Source of the DNA: Actinoplanes octamycinicus
Lineage (GTDB): Bacteria > Actinomycetota > Actinomycetes > Mycobacteriales > Micromonosporaceae
NCBI RefSeq assembly: GCF_014205225.1
Contig: NZ_JACHNB010000001.1
Location: 4,879,501-4,943,500, forward strand
Reading direction: 5' to 3'
Length of the DNA stretch: 64,000 nt
Part shown: piece after piece, positions 44,201-51,081 of the stretch
How positions within the stretch are numbered: the stretch's first letter is position 1
Layout: each line of letters starts with the position of its first letter
Translations under genes and position numbers: made by a program
The notes under the pieces: generated by a model
Database searches by the model: none
The model's input: only the letters and a program-made list of their open reading frames with translations
Told to the model about the DNA's origin: nothing

Positions 44201-45567
44201 GTCCGCCCACGTCCCCGTCCCCGCCCACCCAGGGGGAGCCGCCCCGAAGACAGTGTGGTGCGGCTGCCCGAGCGAGCAGCTCCCGCCTGTGGAGGACGCC
44301 CTGATGTGGAAAACTCGTCGTCGATCGAAAATTGACCAATCTCGATCGAGCTGCGGAGTTCGTTCGGTCTGCCGGCCGGACGCTGGCCAGCCGACCCCTG
44401 CACGTGAGCTGGGCGAACAGCGCTGTCCGGGGCCGAACCGGCTGCGCCGTTGCTCGGCACCGCGCCGCCGCCCGGAACCGCACCGGCCGCACCGGCCGCA
44501 CCGGTGAGAATCTCGTCCACGTCCGCGATGACCGCCGTGGCGTCCGTGGCGGCGTGATACCGGCCGGCCATCTCCCGCAACGGCCGGTACACCTCCGGAG
44601 CGAGCAAAATGGCCAGCAGAGCCGGCGCCAGCGACATCGAGCCACCGGCCACCCGGATGCCGGCCTGCACGGCGATCAGGCCGACCGACAGCGTGCCGAC
44701 CAGGTCCAGGGCCGTGGACGAGAGGAACGCGACGCGGAGCACGCGCATGGTGGCCCGCCGGTGCCGGTCGGTGAGGTCGGCGATCACGGCGGTCTGGCGT
44801 TCGGCGCGGCCGAAGGCCTTGAGCGTGCCGAGGCCGTGCACCACGTCGAGGAAGTGGCCGGCCAGCCGGGCGTCGGCGGCCCACCGCTGCCGGGCGCGGG
44901 ACTGCGTGGCCCAGCCGATCAGCGCGCCGAGCAGCGGGACCAGCGGCAGGGTGAGCAGGGCGATCAGTGCGGAGGCCGGGTCGACCAGGGCCATCACGAC
45001 CAGTACGGCGGGCGGCAGCAGGACGCCGAGGACCAGCGACGGCAGGTAGCCGGAGAACCACGGGCGCAGCGAGTCGAGGCCGGTGCCGAGGACCGTGGTG
45101 AGGCGGCCGGCGCCGGACGAGGCCACCCACGCCGGGCCGCGCCGGACGATCGCGGCGAGCAGCGAGCGCCGCAGTTCGTCGGTGACCCGGGCCGCGGTGC
45201 GGCGGGCCACCACCTGTTCCGCCCAGGAGAACAGGCCGCGGGCCGCGAACGCTCCGGCCAGCAGGGCGATCGCCGCGGTCCGGGAGCCGCCGAGCAGCAG
45301 CGAGCGGGAGAGCGACGGGGCGACCACCCAGCAGAGCGCCACCGCGATGGCCAGCGTCGCGGCCGCCTGCCCGGCTCCGATCAGGGCGAGCAGGGCCACT
45401 CCGGCCCGCCCGGTACGCGCGTGCCGCAGCAGCCGCGGGTCGACCGGGCCGCGGGCCGGACGCCGGTCGGGGGCTGCGGTCGTACCGGAAAGGGGTCTGC
45501 TCGAAACCCGGCGCCGGAGAGCGGACCGCACCCGGAAGCGGGCGGACCGGGGCGCGGGGAGGGTCAT
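41296..45567 (-). CDS. cydDC: Fused CydDC ABC exporter with long linkers
   Basis: A 1423-residue fusion of CydD and CydC, the heterodimeric ABC transporter (glutathione/cysteine or heme related) required for cytochrome bd assembly. The CydD half has six TM helices, Walker A GPSGAGKST, signature ISAGQRQRLALA and Walker B VVTLLLDEPTAHLD. The CydC half has six TM helices, TGRSGAGKST, MSGGQRRRFATA and LLILDEPTEGID. Odd features: a ~130-residue Gly/Arg/Ser-rich linker between CydD TMD and NBD; a ~30-residue insert between signature and Walker B of CydD; a ~90-residue Ser/Ala/Gly linker between halves; and a repeated TDGT-type linker in CydC. The ATG overlaps the cydB stop. Confidence 0.93.
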   Translation of the reverse strand: MTLPAPRSARFRVRSALRRRVSSRPLSGTTAAPDRRPARGPVDPRLLRHARTGRAGVALLALIGAGQAAATLAIAVALCWVVAPSLSRSLLLGGSRTAAIALLAGAFAARGLFSWAEQVVARRTAARVTDELRRSLLAAIVRRGPAWVASSGAGRLTTVLGTGLDSLRPWFSGYLPSLVLGVLLPPAVLVVMALVDPASALIALLTLPLVPLLGALIGWATQSRARQRWAADARLAGHFLDVVHGLGTLKAFGRAERQTAVIADLTDRHRRATMRVLRVAFLSSTALDLVGTLSVGLIAVQAGIRVAGGSMSLAPALLAILLAPEVYRPLREMAGRYHAATDATAVIADVDEILTGAAGAAGAVPGGGAVPSNGAAGSAPDSAVRPAHVQGSAGQRPAGRPNELRSSIEIGQFSIDDEFSTSGRPPQAGAARSGSRTTLSSGRLPLGGRGRGRGRTGPRSGTFSQRDRRDADGSGTDGWEHAADAGAREAAGDAGRMPEAAWARLARVGRWGVLATGLRAGYPGAVGDAVHLDELAVRAGELVALRGPSGAGKSTALRVLAGLHPAGAGAVAVGRAFHLSQRPALPHARTVAEAFPEDVTEDEVRSALRLVGLDGEVTPATPLGEHGHGISAGQRQRLALAALLHRAGRAVAATQRAADRPHRDEPGPKRHPMPVVTLLLDEPTAHLDPAAERLVVARLREFAGRGCAVLAVAHRPALLAAADRVVDLDPPASEAGAVTHPAAGPGAAALSAAVPGAAAGVVARSGISVRPVVAAGASTAGSEDSKVEGRARESAATVEGVSASGPKPTTVGGPAHESGNAVDGASASAQDARNNGGRASASGAAAERWWRRPWVAVGLGAAAVLSGLLLTGAAGWLLVRAASLPPVLTLSTAVVLVRGSAVARPLLRYLERLVAHDVAFARLGRRRARVYAELIPRVPGPRLHRRGDLLTRLVDDVDARVDGLLRGWLPAWTAAVTVLVAGAAAVLITPRLLAPLAIGVLVTAVIAPLVAGWQADRQDAATAVARAALRDAMVETVDGVEELGAGGGRSGVPESRSRMLADLEARAARTAGLAAAIAHLGWAVAVAGTALVLAGAGISAEWGAVLLLGVVALGEPLVALPEAAIARRQAAGAERRVAALTAGASTRRHGKTIGDQATGTRPDGTAAGAGATDGTATGARITDGTGAGSGARVTDGTAANRIAESGPAGEWIPDGEVRVSGLVAGWDPEAEPALDGVDLELAAGARIAVTGRSGAGKSTLGAVLGGLLAPRAGDVRVGGRVVLVGDDTGHVFASTVRENLRLAMPAATDPQLVAALRRVGLGPWLAGLADGLDTWLGTGGSTMSGGQRRRFATARALLADPALLILDEPTEGIDEAGAHALMTDLLGAASGRTVLVFAHRTEGLDLVDEIYELSSAKLNVGVI
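44221..44320. repeat. Dispersed ~100-bp repeat, copy inside cydDC
   Basis: CCGCCCACCCAGGGGGAGCC (44221-44240), then CGAAGACAGTGTG (44245-44257), CTGTGGA and CTGATGTGGA (to about 44311) recur in the same order and spacing at 52438-52535. Inside cydDC it is read in frame as part of the CydD linker (DEFSTSGRPPQAGAARSG and onward). Two unrelated contexts, one coding and one intergenic, point to a mobile or amplified element. Confidence 0.8.
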
Positions 45568-46544
45568 GACGGGACCCGTTCGCTCGCGACGCGGCGCCGG
45601 AAGACCCAATAGGACCAGGCCTGGTAGGCCAGCACCCCGGGCAGGATCAGCACCCCGGCGACGGTGATCAGCTTGAGCGCGGACGGGCTGGCCGCGGCCG
45701 CCTCCCGGGTCAGCGACCAGCGCGGATCCAGGGTGCTGCGCAGCACCACCGCCCCGTGCGCGGTGAAGACCGCGACCACCGACCCGGCCACCCCGAGCGC
45801 GGTCGCCGCGAACGCCACGCCCTCCCGTCCTTGCCGGGCCAGCATCCCGGCGATGAGGCAGAGCACCGCGGCGACCAGCGCGAGCCGCGAGCCGGTGGCG
45901 ATCCCGGCGAGGAGCAGGCCGACCGTGCCGGCGTTGCCGCCGTGCCGGGCCAGGGCGACCGCGCGGCGCCGGACCGGGCCGGTGGTACGCAGCGCCAGGA
46001 AGGTCGCGCCGAGCAGCACCGTGCCGAGCAACGCGGCCAGCGCACCGAGCCCGGCGGCCGGGGTGAGCAGCGGAGCCAGACTGCGGCCGAGACCGTTCCC
46101 GATCACCACGCCGTCGGCGTCGATCCGCAGGCCGTGGACGAAGACGCCGAGCTGCGCGCCCCAGAGCAGCACCACGCCGGCCGACGACCCGGCGAGCAGC
46201 CGGTCGCAGCGGCGGCGCCAGGCGGGGGAGTCGTGCTTGCCGCGGAACTCCAGCGCCGCCCCGCGGACCGCGAGCAGCAGCAGGATGCCGACCATCGGCA
46301 GGTAGAGCGCGGACAGCAGGACGGCGTACCAGTCGGGGAAGGCGGCGAAGGTGACGCCGATCGCGGCGACCAGCCACACCTCGTTGCCGTCCCAGAACGG
46401 GCCGATGGTGCGGATCGCCGCGCCGCGCTCGTGCTCGTCGCGGCCGAGGAACGGGGCGAGCAGCCCGACGCCGAAGTCGAAGCCTTCGAGGACGAAGTAG
46501 AGCACCCAGGCGAGGACGAGGATCGCGAACCAGAAGGTGATCAT
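45564..46544 (-). CDS. cydB: Cytochrome bd oxidase subunit II
   Basis: A 326-residue membrane subunit with about nine helices. The N-terminus FWFAILVLAWVLYFVLEGFDFGVG and IRTIGPFWDGNEVWLVAAIGVTFAAFPDWYA are diagnostic. With CydA it forms the high-affinity quinol oxidase used under low oxygen, nitric oxide or peroxide stress. It is translationally coupled to cydDC (4-bp overlap) and lies 11 bp after cydA. Confidence 0.96.
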   Translation of the reverse strand: MITFWFAILVLAWVLYFVLEGFDFGVGLLAPFLGRDEHERGAAIRTIGPFWDGNEVWLVAAIGVTFAAFPDWYAVLLSALYLPMVGILLLLAVRGAALEFRGKHDSPAWRRRCDRLLAGSSAGVVLLWGAQLGVFVHGLRIDADGVVIGNGLGRSLAPLLTPAAGLGALAALLGTVLLGATFLALRTTGPVRRRAVALARHGGNAGTVGLLLAGIATGSRLALVAAVLCLIAGMLARQGREGVAFAATALGVAGSVVAVFTAHGAVVLRSTLDPRWSLTREAAAASPSALKLITVAGVLILPGVLAYQAWSYWVFRRRVASERVPS

Positions 46545-46555
46545 GCGACGGTCTC

Positions 46556-47971
46556 CTAGTAGGCCGGGGCGGGCTCGGGAACGGGCGACTTGTCCGAGAT
46601 CTCGGGACTGAGCGGCTTCGTCGAGAGATGGACGACGAGCTTGAACCAGGCCAGGGCGAGCAGCCCGTAGACGGCGGTGAACCCGGCCAGCGACGCGATG
46701 ACCTCGGCACTCGTCAACCCGGGGGAGATCCCGTCGGAGACCTTGGAGATCCCGAAGGCGAGCCACGGCTGCCGGGCCGTCTCCGTGAAGATCCAGCCGA
46801 ACGTGTTGGCCGCGGCCGGCAGCAGCGGCGAGAGCAGCAGGATCCGCTTGGCCCAGCCGGGCACCCCGGCGCCCCTCTGCAGGACGGCGGGAAGCAGCGG
46901 GAGTCGTGACTTCTTCTCGGCTGAGGCCCAGAGGTAGTACGCCGCGAGGATCATCCCGGCGATCCCGGCGCCCATCATCAGCCGGAAGGTCCAGAACGCC
47001 ACCGGGATCATCGGTACGTAGCTGCCCGGCCCGTACTGCGCCACATACTGCGCCTGCAGGTCGTCGATCCCCTGCACCGTCCCGTCGAACGAGCCGGTGC
47101 CCAGGAAGGACAGCAGCCGGGGGATCTCCACGGTGAGGAACGGCTTGTCGTGCCCGAGCTTGCCGACCGCGAGAACCGAGAACGGCGCCCCGGTGGTGGT
47201 CGAGTAGAGCGCCTCGGCCGCCGCCATCTTCATCGGCTGCACCGCGGTCATCACCTTGCCCAGGTGGTCGCCGGTGAGCGCGGTGAGCGCCCCACCGACC
47301 AGGGTCAGCCAGGCGCCGAGCCGGGCCAGCGGCCGGAACCCGCGGTCCGCGGTGAGCCGCCAGACCCCGAGGGCGAGCAGCAGTCCGCCGCCGGCCATCG
47401 CCGCGCCGGCCATGGTGTGCGGGAACGCGGCCAGCACCACCTCGTTGGTCATCAGCGCGGAGAAGCTGGTCAGGTGCGCGCGGCCGGTGGTGGCGTCCAG
47501 CTCGTACCCCACCGGGTTCTGCATGAACGAGTTGGCCGCCAGGATGATGTAGGCGGAGAGCAGCGTCCCGACCGCCACCACCACGATCGTGGCGGCGTGC
47601 AGCTTGCGCGGCAGCCGGCCCCACCCGAAATACCAGACCGCGAGGAAGGTGGCCTCCAGGAAGAACGCGAGCATCCCCTCGACCGCGAGGGTCGGGCCGA
47701 ACACGTCACCGTAGAACTTGGCGAAGGCGCTCCAGCCCAGTCCGAACTGGAACTCCTGGACGAGCCCGGTGACCACGCCGACGGCGAAGGTGACGATCAA
47801 GAGCTTCCCGACGAACTTCGTGAGATCCAGGTACTTCCGCGAGTCGGTGCGCAACCAGGCCAGATGCAGACCGGCCGCGACCGCCGACAGGCTGATCGAC
47901 AGCGGCACGAACAGGTAGTGATAGATCGTCACGACGGCGAACTGCAGCCGGGTCAGGTCGAGCACGTCCAT
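46556..47971 (-). CDS. cydA: Cytochrome bd oxidase subunit I
   Basis: A 471-residue heme-carrying subunit. The axial His region is IYHYLFVPLSISLS near the N-terminus. Later come SFMQNPVGYELD, the quinol-side region and GWIFTETARQPWLAFG (GRQPW-type motif with Gly to Ala). The Q-loop is of the short, actinobacterial kind. It heads the cydA-cydB-cydDC operon. The 67-bp region before it, shared with a divergent blaI gene, holds BlaI-type palindromes, suggesting that BlaI controls bd oxidase here. Confidence 0.96.
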   Translation of the reverse strand: MDVLDLTRLQFAVVTIYHYLFVPLSISLSAVAAGLHLAWLRTDSRKYLDLTKFVGKLLIVTFAVGVVTGLVQEFQFGLGWSAFAKFYGDVFGPTLAVEGMLAFFLEATFLAVWYFGWGRLPRKLHAATIVVVAVGTLLSAYIILAANSFMQNPVGYELDATTGRAHLTSFSALMTNEVVLAAFPHTMAGAAMAGGGLLLALGVWRLTADRGFRPLARLGAWLTLVGGALTALTGDHLGKVMTAVQPMKMAAAEALYSTTTGAPFSVLAVGKLGHDKPFLTVEIPRLLSFLGTGSFDGTVQGIDDLQAQYVAQYGPGSYVPMIPVAFWTFRLMMGAGIAGMILAAYYLWASAEKKSRLPLLPAVLQRGAGVPGWAKRILLLSPLLPAAANTFGWIFTETARQPWLAFGISKVSDGISPGLTSAEVIASLAGFTAVYGLLALAWFKLVVHLSTKPLSPEISDKSPVPEPAPAY

Positions 47972-47984
47972 CGGGTGTCCCCCT

Positions 47985-48011
47985 CTACGACTCTTCGTAG
48001 TAGATACTACG
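47985..48011. promoter_or_regulatory. BlaI-type operators between cydA and blaI
   Basis: Two overlapping inverted repeats: CTACGA-CTCT-TCGTAG (47985-48000) and CGTAGTA-GA-TACTACG (47996-48011). A further CGTAGTACG (48015-48023) follows and a CTAGTAGG half-site lies nearby. BlaI/MecI-family proteins bind GTAGTA/TACTAC inverted repeats, so the pair fits. They fill the divergent promoter region, allowing joint control of cyd and blaI. Confidence 0.8.
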
Positions 48012-48038
48012 AGACGTAGTACGACTGCCCCTAGTAGG

Positions 48039-48398
48039 ATGGGTCACATGGCACTAGGCGATCTCGAACGCGAGGTCATGACGCAGCTCTGGGACGCTCC
48101 CGAGGCGCTGACCGTGCGACAGGTGCACGAGCGGATCAGCAAGAACCGGGATCTGGCGTACACGACGGTGATGACGGTCCTGGACCGTCTCGCCAAGAAG
48201 AAGCTGGTCGTCCAGATGAAAGCGGACAGGGCTTACCAGTACGCCGCGGCCCAGTCCCGTGAGGAGATGACCGCGGCCGTGATGCTCGACGCCCTGAGCG
48301 CGTCCCCCGATCAGGACGCCGCGCTGGCATACTTCCTCGGTCAGCTGCCCCCCGGCGCGATCCAAGCCGCCCTGAACGCGACGCCGAAAGAGACGTGA
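48039..48398 (+). CDS. BlaI/MecI/CopY-family repressor
   Basis: A 119-residue winged-helix repressor: ALGDLEREVMTQLWDAPEALTVRQVHERISKNRDLAYTTVMTVLDRLAKKKLVV followed by a dimerisation tail. ATG at 48039 is listed; ATG at 48048 gives a family-typical N-terminus (MALGDLEREVM) and is equally likely. Its stop overlaps the M56 peptidase start (GTGA). By analogy it is cleaved or inactivated in response to its partner or to redox/envelope stress, freeing the cyd operators. Confidence 0.92.
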   Translation: MGHMALGDLEREVMTQLWDAPEALTVRQVHERISKNRDLAYTTVMTVLDRLAKKKLVVQMKADRAYQYAAAQSREEMTAAVMLDALSASPDQDAALAYFLGQLPPGAIQAALNATPKET

Positions 48399-49312
48399 CC
48401 GCACTCCTCCTCGGAACCCTCGGGCTGACCCTGTCGCTGGTCGTCCCGGGCGTTCTGGCCGGCGCCCGCTGGCCGGACCGCGCCCCGGTCGCCGCCGTCC
48501 TGCTCTGGCAGGCGCTCACCCTGACCGCGGTGCTCTGCGCGCTCGGCGTGGTCCTGGCCGCCCCGGAGGAGCTGACCCGGGCGGCCGGCGCCGATCACCC
48601 GTGGACCGTGGCGGCGCTGGTGTTCTCGCTGGCGGTCGCGGCCACCATCGTGATCCGGCTGCTGATCTCGCTGATCCGGGTGAGTGCCCGGGCCCGGGCC
48701 CGCCGCGAGCGGCACCGCACCCTGGTCGACCTGCTGGACCGGGTGGAGCGGCACCGCGAGCTGGGCGGCGCCGAGGTGCGGGTGCTGGACGGCGCGCTGC
48801 CGCTGGCCTACTGCGTGCCCGGCCGGGAGCCCCGGGTGGTGCTCAGCGACGCGGTGCTGCGGATCCTGGACCGCGAGCAGGTGGACGCGGTGCTCGCCCA
48901 CGAGCAGGCGCACCTGCGGCACCGGCACGAGCTGGTGATGGAGTCGTTCACCGCGTTCTACCAGGCGGTGCCGCGCCCGCTGCGGTCCCGGGCGCCGCTG
49001 GACGCGGTGCATCTGCTGCTGGAGATGGTGGCCGACGACGCGGCCCGGCGGCGGACCGGGCCGGTCCCGCTGCGCGCCGCGCTGGCCCGGCTGTCCGACG
49101 CCGTCCCCCTGGCGGAGGAGGCCCCGGCCGACCCGGCGGGTGAATCGCGCTCCCGCAGGCTCGACCGGCTGGCCGGTCCGGCGCCCACCTCGAGGGGTCT
49201 GTCGGTGCTCGCCGGGGTCGCCGCAGCCGGTCTGCTGGTGTTACCCACGGTGATTCTGGTGGTGCCCTGGCTGGGGCAGGCCCTGGATGCCTGGCCGTTC
49301 CGGTCACTCTGA
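48395..49312 (+). CDS. M56/BlaR1-like membrane metallopeptidase
   Basis: A 305-residue membrane protein with about three hydrophobic segments at the N-terminus and one or two at the C-terminus. The zinc motif H-E-x2-H is seen in LAHEQAHLRHRHELV, with a distal MVADDAARR glutamate/aspartate region. It lacks the penicillin-sensor domain of BlaR1. It is paired with BlaI by a 4-bp overlap, so it likely cleaves or signals to that repressor. The signal is unknown. Confidence 0.88.
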   Translation: MTALLLGTLGLTLSLVVPGVLAGARWPDRAPVAAVLLWQALTLTAVLCALGVVLAAPEELTRAAGADHPWTVAALVFSLAVAATIVIRLLISLIRVSARARARRERHRTLVDLLDRVERHRELGGAEVRVLDGALPLAYCVPGREPRVVLSDAVLRILDREQVDAVLAHEQAHLRHRHELVMESFTAFYQAVPRPLRSRAPLDAVHLLLEMVADDAARRRTGPVPLRAALARLSDAVPLAEEAPADPAGESRSRRLDRLAGPAPTSRGLSVLAGVAAAGLLVLPTVILVVPWLGQALDAWPFRSL

Positions 49313-49380
49313 GTGCCGCTCGCTGTGCGGGCGGTATCGCCACGCGGGCAAGCTTCATTTGCCCGCATGATCCGAGTACG

Positions 49381-49548
49381 GTGGTCCCCGGTTCGGCAGC
49401 CCCCCATCGTCCAACCGGCCGATCTGACGAACCACCGCCTAATCGCCGCAACGGCGAGCCGGGGACCCAGGTGTGTGGGGTGAAGCCGCGTTCCCGCGGC
49501 CGGGCGTGCTTCCCGCTCGAACCCGTCAGCTAACCCGGTCGGCGGCCG
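49381..49548 (+). ncRNA. c-di-AMP riboswitch (ydaO/yuaA)
   Basis: The leader of the NlpC/P60 gene contains the ydaO/yuaA hallmarks in order. GAGCCGGGGACCCAGG is at 49456-49471, then GTGGGGTGAAGCC, then CGGGCGTGCTTCCCG. The highly conserved CGAACCCGTCAGCTAACC follows at 49518-49535, with a closing GGTCGGC. In actinobacteria this RNA binds cyclic di-AMP and controls cell-wall hydrolase genes (rpf, NlpC/P60). The ends are approximate. It would switch the downstream hydrolase off when c-di-AMP is high. Confidence 0.88.
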
Positions 49549-49574
49549 AGTGGAAGAAAGGACAACGCACCTAC

Positions 49575-50537
49575 GTGAAACGCGGACTACGCGGCCTGCT
49601 TTTCGCGGTGGCCGCTGCCGGACTCGTTCTCACCGGACCTGTCGTTGCCCACGCCACGCCCTCGCCGGGCAGCGTCGAAGATCAGATCGACAAGCAGTGG
49701 AACGAGCTCGAGCCCGTCATCGAGGACTACAACGACGTGCACGGCAAGCTCCTCAAACTGCAGAAGCAGCAGAAGCAGCTGAACCAGACGCTCGCTCCGC
49801 TGCAGAAGCAGGTCGACGCGGCCCTGGTGGAGGTGCGCGGCCTGGCCTCGGACGCCTACATGCAGGGTCCGCCGAGCGCCCTCGGCGCGATCCTCAGCGG
49901 TGATCCGAACGCGCTGACCGAGAAGCTCTCGCTCCTCGAGCAGCTGGCCAGCGACCGTCAGGAGTCGATCGGCGACGTCGTGAAGCTCCGCGACAAGTAC
50001 GCAGCCGACAAGGAGAAACTGGACGCTCTGGCGTCCGAGATCGCCACTCGGGACACCGACCTCAAGACCAAGAAGTCGGCGATCGAGAAGGAGATCACCT
50101 CCCTGCAGAAACTGCGGATCAAGGCGTACGGCGACACGGACGACGGTCCGTTCAAGACCGGTCCGTGCCCGGTGGACTACACCAACGACAAGGGTGGCCG
50201 GGCCGCGCAGCGGGCCTGCGACCTGATCGGCAAGCCCTACGTCTTCGGTTCCGAGGGTCCGAACAGCTACGACTGCTCGGGTCTGACGAAAGAGGCGTGG
50301 AAGGCCGTCGGCGTGCATCTCGAGCACTACACCAAGGACCAGTGGGGGTCCACGAAATCGGTGAGCCGGAGCGAGTTGAGGCCGGGTGACCTGGTCTTCT
50401 ACTACTCCGACGTGCACCATGTGGCGATCTACATCGGTGGCGGCATGGTGGTGCACGCTCCGCACACGGGCGACCACGTGCGGATGGCGACGATCGATCG
50501 CGGTCCGATCGCCGGCTATCGCCGGCCCGCGGGCTAG
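49575..50537 (+). CDS. Secreted NlpC/P60 peptidoglycan endopeptidase
   Basis: A 320-residue exported hydrolase. A signal peptide (LRGLLFAVAAAGLVLTGPVVAHA) is followed by two coiled-coil segments (about 35-85 and 120-185, with KLLKLQKQQKQLNQTLAPLQK) and a C-terminal C40 domain. Catalytic Cys lies in YDCSGLTKEAW, His in DVHHVAIYIGGG, and the third residue in VVHAPHTG. It resembles RipA-type enzymes that cleave D-Glu-mDAP bonds, with the coiled coil as regulator. GTG start; expression is probably set by the c-di-AMP riboswitch before it. Confidence 0.95.
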   Translation: MKRGLRGLLFAVAAAGLVLTGPVVAHATPSPGSVEDQIDKQWNELEPVIEDYNDVHGKLLKLQKQQKQLNQTLAPLQKQVDAALVEVRGLASDAYMQGPPSALGAILSGDPNALTEKLSLLEQLASDRQESIGDVVKLRDKYAADKEKLDALASEIATRDTDLKTKKSAIEKEITSLQKLRIKAYGDTDDGPFKTGPCPVDYTNDKGGRAAQRACDLIGKPYVFGSEGPNSYDCSGLTKEAWKAVGVHLEHYTKDQWGSTKSVSRSELRPGDLVFYYSDVHHVAIYIGGGMVVHAPHTGDHVRMATIDRGPIAGYRRPAG

Positions 50538-50552
50538 CGCTCCGGCTCAGGT

Positions 50553-50592
50553 GACAGGGCCGCTTCCGGTTTTCTCCGGGAGCGGCCCTGTC
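50553..50592 (+). terminator. Terminator after NlpC/P60
   Basis: GACAGGGCCGCT (50553-50564) pairs with AGCGGCCCTGTC (50581-50592), with an inner CCGG pairing, followed by TCTTTC. It also lies at the 3' end of the convergent MarR gene. Confidence 0.8.
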
Positions 50593-50596
50593 TCTT

Positions 50597-51028
50597 TCAC
50601 ACCCCTGGCGTACGGCCGGAAGCGCCGGCCAGCACTTTCCTCAGCAGCGCGGTGAACTGGTCGCGCTCCTGCGCGGTCAGCGGCGCCAGCAACTCGTCCT
50701 GGATCGCCGCCGCCCGCTCGGCCAGCTCCCGCGCCCGCTCCTGACCCTTCTCGGTCACCGTGATGACGTTGCGCCGCCGGTCCGCCGGGTCGGGCGAGCG
50801 CGCCACATAGCCGTCCGCCTCCAGCTCGTTGAGCGCGCCCACCAGGTCGCTGAGGTGGATGCCGGTGCGCCGCCCGAGCGCCGCCTGGCTGGCCGGCCCG
50901 TCGGCGAGCAGCGACTCCAGCAAGCGGTAGTGATAACCGCGCGCCCCCACCGCGGCGAATCCGTCGCCGACCAGCCGGTGCGCGTGCGCGGCGGTCTGGG
51001 TGAGCAGCCAGCTCGGCAGATGGTCCAT
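50597..51028 (-). CDS. MarR-family regulator (epoxide hydrolase gene)
   Basis: A 143-residue winged-helix protein: HYRLLESLLADGPASQAALGRRTGIHLSDLVGALNELEADGYVARSPDPADRRRNVITVTEKG. The DPADRRRN wing is classic. It is divergent from the epoxide hydrolase gene; the 53-bp interval carries a perfect long inverted repeat, so it most likely controls both. No cysteine is present for redox sensing. Confidence 0.92.
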   Translation of the reverse strand: MDHLPSWLLTQTAAHAHRLVGDGFAAVGARGYHYRLLESLLADGPASQAALGRRTGIHLSDLVGALNELEADGYVARSPDPADRRRNVITVTEKGQERARELAERAAAIQDELLAPLTAQERDQFTALLRKVLAGASGRTPGV

Positions 51029-51050
51029 GTGTCCAGCGTAACATTGGACT

Positions 51051-51079
51051 GACTAACGTTAGATGCTCTAACGTTAGTC
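51051..51079. promoter_or_regulatory. MarR operator, 13-bp inverted repeat
   Basis: GACTAACGTTAGA-TGC-TCTAACGTTAGTC is a perfect 13-bp inverted repeat, and each arm contains the palindrome TAACGTTA. It ends two bases before the epoxide hydrolase ATG and lies between the divergent genes, so bound repressor would block translation start or the promoter. Confidence 0.9.
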
Positions 51080-51081
51080 GT

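Noticed and set aside
45740..46560. Plus-strand frame across cydB
   Set aside because: Antisense shadow of cydB, which has all subunit II hallmarks.
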